Source of the DNA: Candidatus Jettenia caeni
GTDB taxonomy: Bacteria; Planctomycetota; Brocadiia; Brocadiales; Brocadiaceae
Reading direction: 5' to 3'
Assembly (NCBI GenBank): GCA_000296795.1
Contig: BAFH01000003.1
Coordinates: 1,054,401 to 1,118,400, forward strand
DNA length: 64,000 bases
In this document: positions 55,368 through 63,851 of the stretch, piece by piece
Layout of the letters: each line of letters starts with the position of its first letter
Numbering within the stretch: the first letter of the stretch is position 1
Made by a program: the position numbers and the translations under genes
Notes under the pieces: model-generated
Seen by the model: only the letters and a program-made list of their open reading frames with translations
The model's database searches: none
What the model was told of the DNA's origin: nothing

Positions 55368-55592
55368 ATGGGCAATAATGAAAATATTAGAGAAAAACCA
55401 TCGGGAGAAAATAATTCACAGCAAAATTCAACCCAAAGTAGCCAAGACAAGCCTCAAAGCTATGGTACTGTTTCAGTTCAAAAAGAATTAAACAGATCAA
55501 AACCAATAAGTTATGGAACAGTATCGAGGAGTTACACAGAAGATACAAAAAACAATGTTACTATTGAAAAACCTCTGAAAGAGGACAATTAA
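55368..55592 (+). CDS. Small disordered protein with repeated SYGTVS motif
   Basis: 74 residues, ATG after AGGAG, 10 bp from the membrane-protein gene. Highly polar (Asn, Gln, Ser, Lys), no hydrophobic core, two copies of SYGTVS ('QSYGTVSVQ' and 'ISYGTVSRS') 23 residues apart. Unknown family. Possibly a cytoplasmic partner or regulator of the membrane protein. Confidence 0.55.
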   Translation: MGNNENIREKPSGENNSQQNSTQSSQDKPQSYGTVSVQKELNRSKPISYGTVSRSYTEDTKNNVTIEKPLKEDN

Positions 55593-55600
55593 TAAAGTTT

Positions 55601-56965
55601 ATGCAACTAGGATTGCCAGGTATAAACGATAATATTGATGTCAGAAGAAAGAACGTCCTTTCTTCTCCAAAATTTGGTGGCTCATGCGATATTGACTCAA
55701 AACCTTACCTAAAAGAATTAGGTGTTGAGATCGTTGAAAGAAAACAGCCGATACAATTCACATCGAATTTTGGCGAACATGTTCACAGGTGGGCTCCTTA
55801 TATCCAGGGGTTTTCTGCTGCATTTGTACAATCAATACTCGACCAATATAAAGATGATTATAAATCACCCATTATTCTTGACCCCTTTGCTGGCTGTGGA
55901 ACCGTCCTCACCCAAAGCAAACTAAATGGCTACAAGTCTACAGGAACTGAGTTAAATCCGCTCCTCCAATTTATTGCAGATGTAAAGGTTAATTCATGGG
56001 ACATTGAACCTAAATTACTCCTGAAAATATTTTCATCTGTCCCTAAAGACTTGAAAACGCCTGCCCCTGAGTTTCTTAAATCTAAGAATCAATTCAATCC
56101 AGGAGTGCTAAGTAACTTAGAATTTCTCAAGGGCGGAATTGATGCTATTCCTACAAAAATCAAAGAACAAATGAAGGTCAAAAACCTTATCCTGCTTGCA
56201 TTTTCTTCAATTTTGATCGATTGCAGTAATCTTAAAAGAACTCCATGCCTTGGATACTGGAAAGGCAAAAAAGTAGCCGACAACGCTCCATGGATACTCA
56301 TGGAGCATAAGATTAAAGATATTTGCAAAGACCTTGAAATTCTTCAAACGAGATATAAAAAGAATATCTTTATAGAAAGTAATGTCTTACTTGTCAATGC
56401 GATGAAATACAGGCATGAGCACTTTTTTGATCTTGTCATTACCTCACCACCGTATATGAATGGACTTGACTATGTTATGAATTATAAGATTGAAATGGCA
56501 TGGCTTGGTTTTACACAAGGGACAAAGGATGCCAAAAAAGTAAAGGATAGTCTTGTTGTTTGTGACAACGTTTCCAAAGGATTAATCAAGACATTTGCTC
56601 AGTCAAACGCTAAATATTCAAATGGTTGGATAGAAGAAATAAAAGCAAATATCGAGAAAAATATAAAAAGGAGAGGTAATTATCGCCGAAGCGATATGCC
56701 TCATATCGTACATAAATACTTTGATGATATGTACAAGGTCATAAGTGTAGTTACAAAATCTCTTAAATCAAATAGTCGTTTTATTCTTGTTGTTGGTGAT
56801 AGCTTAATTGCCGATGTTTATGTGCCTACAGATTTGTTGTTAGCTAAAATCGGGACGGAGCTTGGACTTACCATTGAGAAAATAGAAAAGGCACGAGATC
56901 GCCGGTCCGGCCAGGTAAGAAATTATAGACTGAGAGAAACAATAATTACTCTAAAAAGAAACTAA
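55601..56965 (+). CDS. DNA methyltransferase (SPPY-type, N4-cytosine/N6-adenine)
   Basis: 454 residues, ATG start. Motif I DPFAGCGT at 94-101 precedes motif IV SPPY at 282-285 ('DLVITSPPYMNGLDYVMNYKIEM'), an order with a long spacer that holds 'YKSTGTELNPLLQF'. SPPY favours N4-cytosine or N6-adenine methylation of DNA. 'NYRLRETIITLKRN' is the usual C-terminal block. Starts 8 bp after the small protein and just before a GIY-YIG-like gene, suggesting a second restriction-modification pair in the same operon. Confidence 0.88.
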   Translation: MQLGLPGINDNIDVRRKNVLSSPKFGGSCDIDSKPYLKELGVEIVERKQPIQFTSNFGEHVHRWAPYIQGFSAAFVQSILDQYKDDYKSPIILDPFAGCGTVLTQSKLNGYKSTGTELNPLLQFIADVKVNSWDIEPKLLLKIFSSVPKDLKTPAPEFLKSKNQFNPGVLSNLEFLKGGIDAIPTKIKEQMKVKNLILLAFSSILIDCSNLKRTPCLGYWKGKKVADNAPWILMEHKIKDICKDLEILQTRYKKNIFIESNVLLVNAMKYRHEHFFDLVITSPPYMNGLDYVMNYKIEMAWLGFTQGTKDAKKVKDSLVVCDNVSKGLIKTFAQSNAKYSNGWIEEIKANIEKNIKRRGNYRRSDMPHIVHKYFDDMYKVISVVTKSLKSNSRFILVVGDSLIADVYVPTDLLLAKIGTELGLTIEKIEKARDRRSGQVRNYRLRETIITLKRN

Positions 56966-56980
56966 AAGGAATACAAGATA

Positions 56981-57880
56981 ATGGAAGATAAATTTGGATA
57001 TCATCAGGATATAAAAAATGGTGATGGAATAATTAGGGCGAGAACTACAGGCCATTTACGTTCTTGGGATATTCCGAAAACAATGCAAGCATTGGGAACA
57101 CTAAAGAAAGAATGGGGAAATCTTGAATATCCAGGTATCTACATCCTATTTGATGCTACATCCAGGAAGGTAGATATTGGAGAAGCAAAAGATGTTTGTA
57201 GCAGGCTTAAAACTCACTTAAATTCTCCTGAAAATAAAATTAAATATTGGGATAGGGCTGTCATTATCAATGATGGTAGATCGGCATTGCAGTCTGATTT
57301 TAATGATTCCGTCATAAGAAAATCATTGGAATTATATTTAATTTCATTATTCAAAGCAAACCGATATGCAGTTGTTGCACAAGGAGAACCACAGAAACAT
57401 AATCCACAGCAAAGATCCTTATTTCAGGCACTGAAGGATGAGTTTGATTTTCTCCTTATGAAAAAGAATTTGATTGTTAAACTCCTTGAAAAGCCAGGAC
57501 AGGAGGAAGTTCATAGAGATGAATTGAAGACAATATTGGAAAAGAAAGGCTATAAACTTGATAAGTGGAGGGCAGACGAAGCCATTTTAAACGGTGAAAA
57601 AACATACATTAGACCTGGGAGTCCTAAACCTAAAGATAATCCAAAATATTGGCAAATTACTTTCCGTGATAGATTTAAGGATTCTTTACAAGCAGGAAAT
57701 GGTTACCTTTTAGTTCCAAGAGGTGGTGTATTACTTATTCCTCTTAAGGAAGTTCAAAAGGTTATAACCGACCTTTCAAAATATAAGCAAAATACCATAG
57801 ATGTTTATGTAAATTTCAAAGAAGATACTATCAACCTATCCTACACAACTAACATGATAGATATACACAATTTCGATTAG
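56981..57880 (+). CDS. GIY-YIG-like nuclease, putative restriction enzyme
   Basis: 299 residues, ATG start, 15 bp after the methyltransferase. GIY (52-54) in 'YPGIYILFDATSRKVDIGEAK', then DIG (65-67) where the family has YIG, R75 in 'VCSRLKTHL', and E117 in 'KSLELYLISLF', the general GIY-YIG active-site set. The C-terminal half is unmatched ('LKTILEKKGYKLDKWRADEAIL' looks like a DNA-binding fold). Likely the endonuclease for the preceding methyltransferase. Loss of the first Tyr of YIG (Asp here) may lower or alter activity. Confidence 0.65.
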   Translation: MEDKFGYHQDIKNGDGIIRARTTGHLRSWDIPKTMQALGTLKKEWGNLEYPGIYILFDATSRKVDIGEAKDVCSRLKTHLNSPENKIKYWDRAVIINDGRSALQSDFNDSVIRKSLELYLISLFKANRYAVVAQGEPQKHNPQQRSLFQALKDEFDFLLMKKNLIVKLLEKPGQEEVHRDELKTILEKKGYKLDKWRADEAILNGEKTYIRPGSPKPKDNPKYWQITFRDRFKDSLQAGNGYLLVPRGGVLLIPLKEVQKVITDLSKYKQNTIDVYVNFKEDTINLSYTTNMIDIHNFD

Positions 57881-57955
57881 CAAAGTTAGTAAAATAAGCA
57901 AAACATGCAATTAAATAATCTTATAAAACCATTTATAAGAACTGGAGTAAATACT

Positions 57956-58249
57956 ATGAGTGAAGAAAGTGTAATAACCCTCAATGATAAAAAATTATAT
58001 CTTGCAACCTTCGAATTCATCTGCGGTGAATATGGACAAGTATTTGAAAAGGCCTTTTATGCAAAGGATGAAGAAACCTTAGAAAAGAAAATTCACAAAT
58101 ATCTTTTTAATTGCTATGGCAAAGGAAATATGTCTGAAATAAACAGAAATGTTTATTACTATTGGAATGGCGAGGTTGCAGTCAAAAATCACGGATGGGA
58201 AGAAATTACAGGTATCGAGCAACTTGTAGATAAACTCCTTCAATTATAA
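57956..58249 (+). CDS. Unknown small protein at end of restriction operon
   Basis: About 97 residues from ATG 57956, preferred over 57905 because TGGAG lies 8 nt upstream. Alpha/beta content with many aromatic residues ('KLYLATFEFICGEYGQVFEKAFYAKDE', 'RNVYYYWNGEVAVKNHGWEEI'). No family recognised. Last gene before the hairpin-rich spacer. Confidence 0.6.
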   Translation: MSEESVITLNDKKLYLATFEFICGEYGQVFEKAFYAKDEETLEKKIHKYLFNCYGKGNMSEINRNVYYYWNGEVAVKNHGWEEITGIEQLVDKLLQL

Positions 58250-59050
58250 CGAGAAGATATAGTAATCTCAAAACAAAATGTCACAGAGTAGAGTAAAATT
58301 TCCCAGAAAGTACAGATCAGTTTTTCCTCATCCCAAAAGAGACGGAGTGATAGAGTATCAAGTTATTGTTTAGTCAAGGGTGGCGCTGACAAATTTTGTT
58401 TGTCAGTGTGTTATATTCCCTACCCACGTGGGTATTGAAACAAGCACGGACAAACGGAGTTTGTCCGTGCCACCCAGAAAACCGCTTACATAAAATGGAA
58501 ATTCCTATATAATCGTAACTATTCAGCATGATTTTGTGGCCTACCATCTATGGCATAGAACGGTCAAAATCACATAAATTAGATATAAGTTGTACCGCTA
58601 TTATAGACAGAAAGTGAAATTCAAGGGTTTTTTGCCATATATAGTGTTTTTTGCTCAAACTACCTGAATAGTTACATATAATCAAGATATTTTTGTCTCA
58701 TAATCCCGAAGGGATGGTATGATTATAGCAAAAAAGCAGAAGAAAGGATTTGAACCCCGAAGGGGTGGCATAGAAAACCCGTGTATACCTGCCATTGCCT
58801 GGGAATTTGCCGTTGTCTTCTGATAATTATTTCACCCCTTCAAGGTTATTGATTTTGCGGTTATTCATTATCTATAATCATGACAGCCCTTCGGGCTTGA
58901 AATAGAGATCATCTTCATTTTATCTGTTATCACTTCTGAATTATAGGGCATTTTTGTACTATTTGTACTATTATGATCTCGAAAATAAAGCGACATTTTG
59001 TTTTAACATTACTATAACTATAGTAAATCTCGTCCGGTGTTTTTATTCAT
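58250..59050. repeat. 800 bp gene-free spacer of GC-rich palindromes
   Basis: Hairpins in order: CTGACAAA/TTTGTCAG (58386-58406); palindrome TACCCACGTGGGTA followed by TTGAAAC (58421-58441); GCACGGACAAA/TTTGTCCGTGC (58444-58470); ATCCCGAAGGGAT (58703-58715); CCCCGAAGGGG followed by TGGCAT (58755-58765); AGCCCTTCGGGCT (58885-58897). The two CCGAAGGG copies share a following TGG(T/C)AT. No reading frame, tRNA or direct-repeat array was found. Confidence 0.75.
59009..59026. promoter_or_regulatory. Palindromic operator-like site before the D12 methyltransferase
   Basis: TTACTATA-AC-TATAGTAA, a perfect 8 bp dyad with 2 bp centre, 24 bp before the start codon, resembling controller-protein boxes of restriction systems in form. 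No controller gene is in view. Confidence 0.5.
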
Positions 59051-60115
59051 ATGACAAAGACTTTTAATGAAAAACTGGCTTTTATTGAGGACTCAAAATT
59101 CCCTTCAACGCGATTCCAGGGCAGTAAGCTTAAGATTGCCGATTGGATATGGGAAGGGATAAAGGATTTGGAATTTCAAACGGCTTTGGACGCCTTTGGC
59201 GGAACGGGCAGCGTGGCTTATATGCTTAAGCAGAAGGGGAAAATCGTTACCTATAATGATATATTGAAATTCAATTATTATGTCGGGATGGCGTTGATAG
59301 AAAATGATAGTGTTACTCTTTCCAGAAAAGATATAGATTTTCTTTTTACGAGACACGCGGGAATAATCTATCCCGGTTTTATAGCGGAAACCTTCAAGGA
59401 TATCTATTACACAGATGAAGAAAATAGCTGGATAGATATGGTCGTGATAAATATCAGATTACTCAATGATACCTATAAACAAGCCCTGGCATATTTTGCT
59501 TTATTTCAGGCCTGTATTGCCAAAAGACCGTTTAATCTCTTTCATAGAAAGAATCTTTACTTGAGATTTGCTGATATTAAGCGGAATTTTGGAAATAAGG
59601 CAACCTGGGATACACCTTTTGAGGCTCATTTTAGAAGATTTGTTAAGGAGGCAAACAACGCTGTCTTTTCTCATGGACAAAAGAATCGAGCATTAAACCT
59701 TGATGTCTTTGATGTGAAAGAGGATTTCGACCTTGTATACATTGATACGCCTTATATTTCAAAGAAGGGTGTTGGTATCGATTATCTTGGGTTTTATCAT
59801 TTTCTTGAAGGCCTTGTAAATTACGAGACTTGGCCTGATATGATCGATTACAGGTCAAAGCATAAGAGGTTAAAAATAAAACCATCAGTTTGGGCTGATA
59901 AAAATAAGATCCATGCTGCATTTGACCAATTGTTTCAAAAATTTCGGGATAGTATTATCGTTGTTTCCTATCGTTCCGATGGGATTCCTTCTGTAGAAAA
60001 ACTTGCAGAGATACTCAGTAAGTATAAGAGAACGGTACATGAGATACAGAGGAAGAATTATAAGTACGTTTTAAGTAAAAATGAGATAGAGGAAATTCTT
60101 TTCATAGGGGAGTAA
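59051..60115 (+). CDS. D12-class (Dam-like) DNA adenine methyltransferase
   Basis: 354 residues, ATG start with no strong ribosome site. SRFQGSK N-terminal motif and motif I 'TALDAFGGTGSVAYMLK', catalytic DTPY at 232-235 ('LVYIDTPYISKKGVG'), the alpha-class (D12) order. DTPY replaces the commoner DPPY but is seen in this group. No nuclease partner adjacent; followed by two small genes in tight succession, so it may be an orphan methylase or part of a multi-gene system. Confidence 0.88.
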   Translation: MTKTFNEKLAFIEDSKFPSTRFQGSKLKIADWIWEGIKDLEFQTALDAFGGTGSVAYMLKQKGKIVTYNDILKFNYYVGMALIENDSVTLSRKDIDFLFTRHAGIIYPGFIAETFKDIYYTDEENSWIDMVVINIRLLNDTYKQALAYFALFQACIAKRPFNLFHRKNLYLRFADIKRNFGNKATWDTPFEAHFRRFVKEANNAVFSHGQKNRALNLDVFDVKEDFDLVYIDTPYISKKGVGIDYLGFYHFLEGLVNYETWPDMIDYRSKHKRLKIKPSVWADKNKIHAAFDQLFQKFRDSIIVVSYRSDGIPSVEKLAEILSKYKRTVHEIQRKNYKYVLSKNEIEEILFIGE

Positions 60116-60120
60116 AGAGC

Positions 60121-60417
60121 ATGGCAGCTATTATTTGCATTGATTACTATCAAAAAGAGCAATATCAGTTACTACTACAAACGGCAACTGATAGGGATAA
60201 GCTTGATGCTACGTACGATGGGTGGCTCAAGTCTTTTAGAAAAGCCTTTTCAAGTATAAAGAAAAGCGGGTTTGAGCCCGTAAAAGTAAATGTTGATGTA
60301 AAAGAGTTACTTGCCTATTGTATCGTGCAGGGTCTTGAAAATAATGCTATAACGCGCTCACAGTTCTGCGCAGATTTAGCCAAAGAAGGTAAATGGGAAA
60401 CGATTGAAAACAATTGA
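60121..60417 (+). CDS. Unknown protein linked to D12 methyltransferase
   Basis: 98 residues, ATG 5 bp after the methyltransferase stop. 'YDGWLKSFRKAFSSIKKSGFEPVKVNVDVKELLAYCIVQG' and 'NAITRSQFCADLAKEG' form a pattern I have seen in small hypothetical proteins of many bacteria, with no known function. Overlaps the next gene by 14 bp, indicating coupling. Confidence 0.65.
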   Translation: MAAIICIDYYQKEQYQLLLQTATDRDKLDATYDGWLKSFRKAFSSIKKSGFEPVKVNVDVKELLAYCIVQGLENNAITRSQFCADLAKEGKWETIENN

Positions 60418-60985
60418 TCCTAAAATGCATTTATATAATTTGTATACATTTTTGAAAGAAGAATTAAAAAATGGTTCAAACGATCTTGTGACAAGACCAT
60501 CGGGCCAGGTAATAAGGGAACGTGTTGAGAGGGACATTGTAAAAGAGGAGGATGGAGCTATTATTGCCCTTGATTTTTCAAGGATAGGGGTAATTGATTA
60601 CTCATGCGCCGATGAGATCGTGGCAAAGCTCATATCAAGGCTTTTAAGTGGTGAATATGGAGATAAATATATTGTACTTGTTGGTTTAAATGAGAATCAA
60701 AAAGAGAATATAGAGGTTGCCCTTGATAGAAAAGACCTTGCCGTAATTGCGAAGATGGAGGATAAAGGGAAGATTCTTATGGGAAAATTACATAACTATC
60801 TTCAAGATACGTTAGATGTTATCTTGAAAAAAGGCAGAATAACAGCAAAGGATCTCTCAGAGATTAAGAAGCTTGAGGCTAATACCAGTGGTACAAGGTT
60901 GTTAAATCTTTATAAGAAAAGGCTGGTAAAAAGAGTTGATGAGGTAGTGGCGAATGGAAGGGTATGGGTATATGAAGAGATTTAA
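60404..60985 (+). CDS. STAS-like (DUF4325-type) protein
   Basis: 193 residues. 'GAIIALDFSRIGVIDYSCADEIVAKLISRLL' and 'YIVLVGLNENQKENIEVALDRKDL' match STAS-like DUF4325 domains, which usually pair with HATPase switch proteins. A C-terminal helical part ('LKKGRITAKDLSEIKKLEAN') follows and may be a winged-helix-like region. Together with the STAS-HATPase protein encoded 9 kb upstream it hints at a partner-switching circuit around the DNA-modification island. Confidence 0.75.
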   Translation: MKTIDPKMHLYNLYTFLKEELKNGSNDLVTRPSGQVIRERVERDIVKEEDGAIIALDFSRIGVIDYSCADEIVAKLISRLLSGEYGDKYIVLVGLNENQKENIEVALDRKDLAVIAKMEDKGKILMGKLHNYLQDTLDVILKKGRITAKDLSEIKKLEANTSGTRLLNLYKKRLVKRVDEVVANGRVWVYEEI

Positions 60986-61081
60986 CCTAATGTTTAGGAA
61001 TCTCAATTCTGTAGGGTAACCTTTTGGGGTTGTTATCCCTGGCCATGCATGCAGGCGTGGAGGCAAGGCTAAAGCCTCGTC
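60986..61081. repeat. GC-rich hairpins between island and ribF
   Basis: AGGGTAAC.../GTTATCCCT near 61013-61039 and GAGGCAAGGCTAAAGCCTC (61060-61078). They separate convergent genes and resemble the other extragenic palindromes. Confidence 0.5.
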
Positions 61082-62038
61082 CTACATCTCCGTTTTTTTA
61101 GGGAATGCCTTCCGGAGAAGCGTCTCCTTGTCTTTTTCAATCTGTGCCTTGAGTTCTTCCACGGTTTCAAATGGCATTTCATCCCTTATTTTAAAGAGGA
61201 ATTGTACCTCAAGATCCTGCCCGTAGAGTGAACCCTGGAAACCAAGGATGTGGACTTCAATCTCCAGTGTTTCACCCTCATCAGGAAAGGATCCTTTTGC
61301 AAATGTTGGTCGTAAGCCTATATTGGTCAATGCCGGATAATCTTGTCCAGTGTAGTGGACTTTTGTTCCGTAAACGCCCCTCGGTGGTCTTACTTCATGA
61401 TGTAGATTCAAATTGGCCGTAGGATAGCCCAATATCCTTCCTCTACCAGATTTCTTTACTACGGTGCCCAGAATAGAAACAGGTCTGCCGAGCATACCTT
61501 CCGCCTTCTCTAACGCTCCTTCTAAAATTGCCTGGCGGATAGCCGTACTACTAATTATTTGATCTTTGTATATTACCGGTGGGCACTCATACACTTCAAA
61601 GTTATAGGTATCTGCCAAGGTACGGACCAATGTTATATCTCCCTCACGGTCTTTCCCAAAACGGCAATTGAATCCCAGAACAATGCATTTTACACCAAGC
61701 CAGCCGACTAATATCTCATGGATAAAATCCTCAGCAGTCATTTGTGCAAGTTTTGGGGAGAAATTAAGTATTATAATATAATCGACCCCCAGACGCTCAA
61801 ATAATACCAATCGATGTTCTAAAGAGGTGATAAAGGAAGGATGCCTGTTCTCCAGAAGACTTTTCGGATGACGATCAAAGGTGATTATTACCGATTCACC
61901 CTTTTTCCCCGAAGCGTAATGCCTTACGCTCTCAATAATTTTTTGATGTCCCCGGTGTACACCATCGAACATCCCAAGGGTTACCACAGGATTGTGAATT
62001 TTTCTGGTTAATTCCTTTATCCCATAGATCTTTTCCAA
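61082..62038 (-). CDS. ribF: Bifunctional riboflavin kinase / FAD synthetase
   Basis: 318 residues, ATG start. N-terminal nucleotidyltransferase: 'VVTLGMFDGVHRGHQKII' (HxGH-like) and 'GFNCRFGKDREGD'; C-terminal kinase: 'GRILGYPTANLNLHHEVRPPRGVYG' and 'NIGLRPTF'. Makes FMN and FAD, completing the flavin route with RibH. Overlaps nothing; the SurA-like gene lies 28 bp upstream on the same strand. Confidence 0.97.
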   Translation of the reverse strand: MEKIYGIKELTRKIHNPVVTLGMFDGVHRGHQKIIESVRHYASGKKGESVIITFDRHPKSLLENRHPSFITSLEHRLVLFERLGVDYIIILNFSPKLAQMTAEDFIHEILVGWLGVKCIVLGFNCRFGKDREGDITLVRTLADTYNFEVYECPPVIYKDQIISSTAIRQAILEGALEKAEGMLGRPVSILGTVVKKSGRGRILGYPTANLNLHHEVRPPRGVYGTKVHYTGQDYPALTNIGLRPTFAKGSFPDEGETLEIEVHILGFQGSLYGQDLEVQFLFKIRDEMPFETVEELKAQIEKDKETLLRKAFPKKTEM

Positions 62039-62066
62039 GGTTTGTTTTACTCAACAGGCTTTCATT

Positions 62067-63851
62067 TTATTGAAATTTTGTGTATATCTCCATGTGTCGG
62101 TTAATATCGGTCTGCCATTCGGAGATGAAAGCTTCTTGTTTCTCAAACAGGTATCGCTTGGCTATGTTCTCTTTATCTTTTTCAAAAGCGCTTTTATCAG
62201 CAGGTTTTTTATCAATTACCTCTAAGATATAGCAAGCCTTTTCCCCCAAAGGTTCTACTGCAACCCCTCGTTGACCGGGTTTCAATTCAAATGCTTTTTT
62301 TGCCACATTTGGTCTGTCCTCTTTGAGTGCTTCAATATACTTTGAGTCTTTGTTAAAAAGCTTTATAGGACGAGTAATATAATCGATTTCAGAAACGGGA
62401 ATATCGATTTGCCCGCATTCTGCCTTTATTGATTTTACCATGTCATCAAAAGAAACCGTCTTGGCAGCTGTTCCCGCATGTTTCTCGGCAACTTCCTTAG
62501 CTCTGAGCAAGGCCTTTTCCAGCTTGAGGCCAGTTACTACCTGATTTCGTATTTCTTCCAAAGGCGCCGGCGCCGGTAGTTTTTTATCAATAACCTGGAA
62601 GATAACCTTGCCTTCTACAAAATCAAAAGGGACAGAAGGTTCGTATTTCTCTCTGTCGAAAGCTGCCTGAATAATCTGATCTGATCCGGGGAATATTTCT
62701 AATAAATCATTCTCGGTAAGAAATTCATTCCCGGTTTTTTTCCCTTTCGGAATTTGATAGGTTACTTTATAGGTATTTGCTAGATCCTTAAAGCTTGAGC
62801 GCTCTTCTTTATCAATAGATTCGTATATTTCTTCGTCTAGCTTCGTCATAATTTCGGTAGTCTTTTCTATCGCCTTTTGCCTTACAAGGATCTTTTGGAT
62901 ATCCCCCTTTACTTCATCAAAAGATTTGTAGGTCGTTACGGTTTCCTCTTTGTGTTCCTTACCTTCGTCACTGTTTTTCTTCTTTTCTTTCTTCTGATTG
63001 TTTTTATTTTCTTCACTTACGGTCTTATCCGCCTTTGTATCTTCAGGTTTTGTATCTGCTTCTGTAATCTTAAATTGAACTTCCTTGTTGTCCTCATAAT
63101 ATTTTTCCATTTCATCCTCTGGAACGGACACCTGTTTTTCCATGTCGTCAAATTTTGCTATCAGACACTCCATCTTAACTCTTTCCGGAAGTTTGTAGCC
63201 TGGTTGATGGGATTCCTCGTTGTATTCATTATTTTTGTATTTCTCATAATGGGAGCGGATTTCATCCTCCGTTACATTGACAGAATTTAGAAAGCCGCTG
63301 GCCCTCAAAGTAAGTGCTTTGAACTTTACCTGCTCATTTTCCATGGAGTATCTTTGCCAGGTTTCTTCCGTTGTCATTTTTGTTGATGCGCGCATTGCAG
63401 ATTCCAGCTTTTCAACGAGTAATGCTTCCCTTAAGGTACGCTCTATATCATCCTGATTAAGCTTGAAATTGCTACAGAGGAATTGTATAAGGCTATATTT
63501 ATTCATATTCATTCCCGTTCCGAACATCTGAAAGGCAAGTCTCTGAATACCCTCTTCGATCTCTTGTGTTGTCACCATAATTCCCATTCGCTGGGCTTCT
63601 TCCACAAATATGAGTTGTTTCCATACTAACGAAACAATAGATTCGTTTGCCTGTGAGAAGAACAATCTTTGCCATCTGCGCAACATATCTGCAAACTCAT
63701 TTTGGGTAATTTTCCTGCCAAGCACCTTTCCAACGGGTTTTTTAGGTATCATTTCCATTGCAGAGTAACTGACACCCCATACAACCATTGAAAAGATCAT
63801 GATGATATAAACTGTTTTCTGATGTCTTCTGAACCAAGAACTCGAAACCAT
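62067..63851 (-). CDS. SurA/PpiD-like membrane-anchored periplasmic chaperone
   Basis: 594 residues. One N-terminal transmembrane helix ('TVYIIMIFSMVVWGVSYSAM') then a SurA_N-type helical domain ('GKVLGRKITQNEFADMLRRWQ', 'IQRLAFQMFGTGMNMNKYSLI'), as in PpiD. A Lys/Glu-rich linker of about 35 residues ('ENKNNQKKEKKKNSDEGKEH') splits the middle region. A complete parvulin rotamase is not evident, so folding activity without catalysis is possible. Assists folding of exported proteins. ATG start. Confidence 0.82.
   Translation of the reverse strand: MVSSSWFRRHQKTVYIIMIFSMVVWGVSYSAMEMIPKKPVGKVLGRKITQNEFADMLRRWQRLFFSQANESIVSLVWKQLIFVEEAQRMGIMVTTQEIEEGIQRLAFQMFGTGMNMNKYSLIQFLCSNFKLNQDDIERTLREALLVEKLESAMRASTKMTTEETWQRYSMENEQVKFKALTLRASGFLNSVNVTEDEIRSHYEKYKNNEYNEESHQPGYKLPERVKMECLIAKFDDMEKQVSVPEDEMEKYYEDNKEVQFKITEADTKPEDTKADKTVSEENKNNQKKEKKKNSDEGKEHKEETVTTYKSFDEVKGDIQKILVRQKAIEKTTEIMTKLDEEIYESIDKEERSSFKDLANTYKVTYQIPKGKKTGNEFLTENDLLEIFPGSDQIIQAAFDREKYEPSVPFDFVEGKVIFQVIDKKLPAPAPLEEIRNQVVTGLKLEKALLRAKEVAEKHAGTAAKTVSFDDMVKSIKAECGQIDIPVSEIDYITRPIKLFNKDSKYIEALKEDRPNVAKKAFELKPGQRGVAVEPLGEKACYILEVIDKKPADKSAFEKDKENIAKRYLFEKQEAFISEWQTDINRHMEIYTKFQ

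Noticed and set aside
58411-58441. CRISPR array
   Set aside because: Only one repeat-like segment, no regular spacing, no cas genes. Kept only as a low-score finding.
58745-58775. tRNA T-arm (GGATTTGAACCCC)
   Set aside because: The flanking bases do not form a T stem, acceptor stem or anticodon arm on either strand.
62877-63290. Rightward 137-residue membrane-like frame
   Set aside because: Antisense of the Lys/Glu-rich linker of the SurA-like gene, which always reads as Phe/Leu-rich in reverse.
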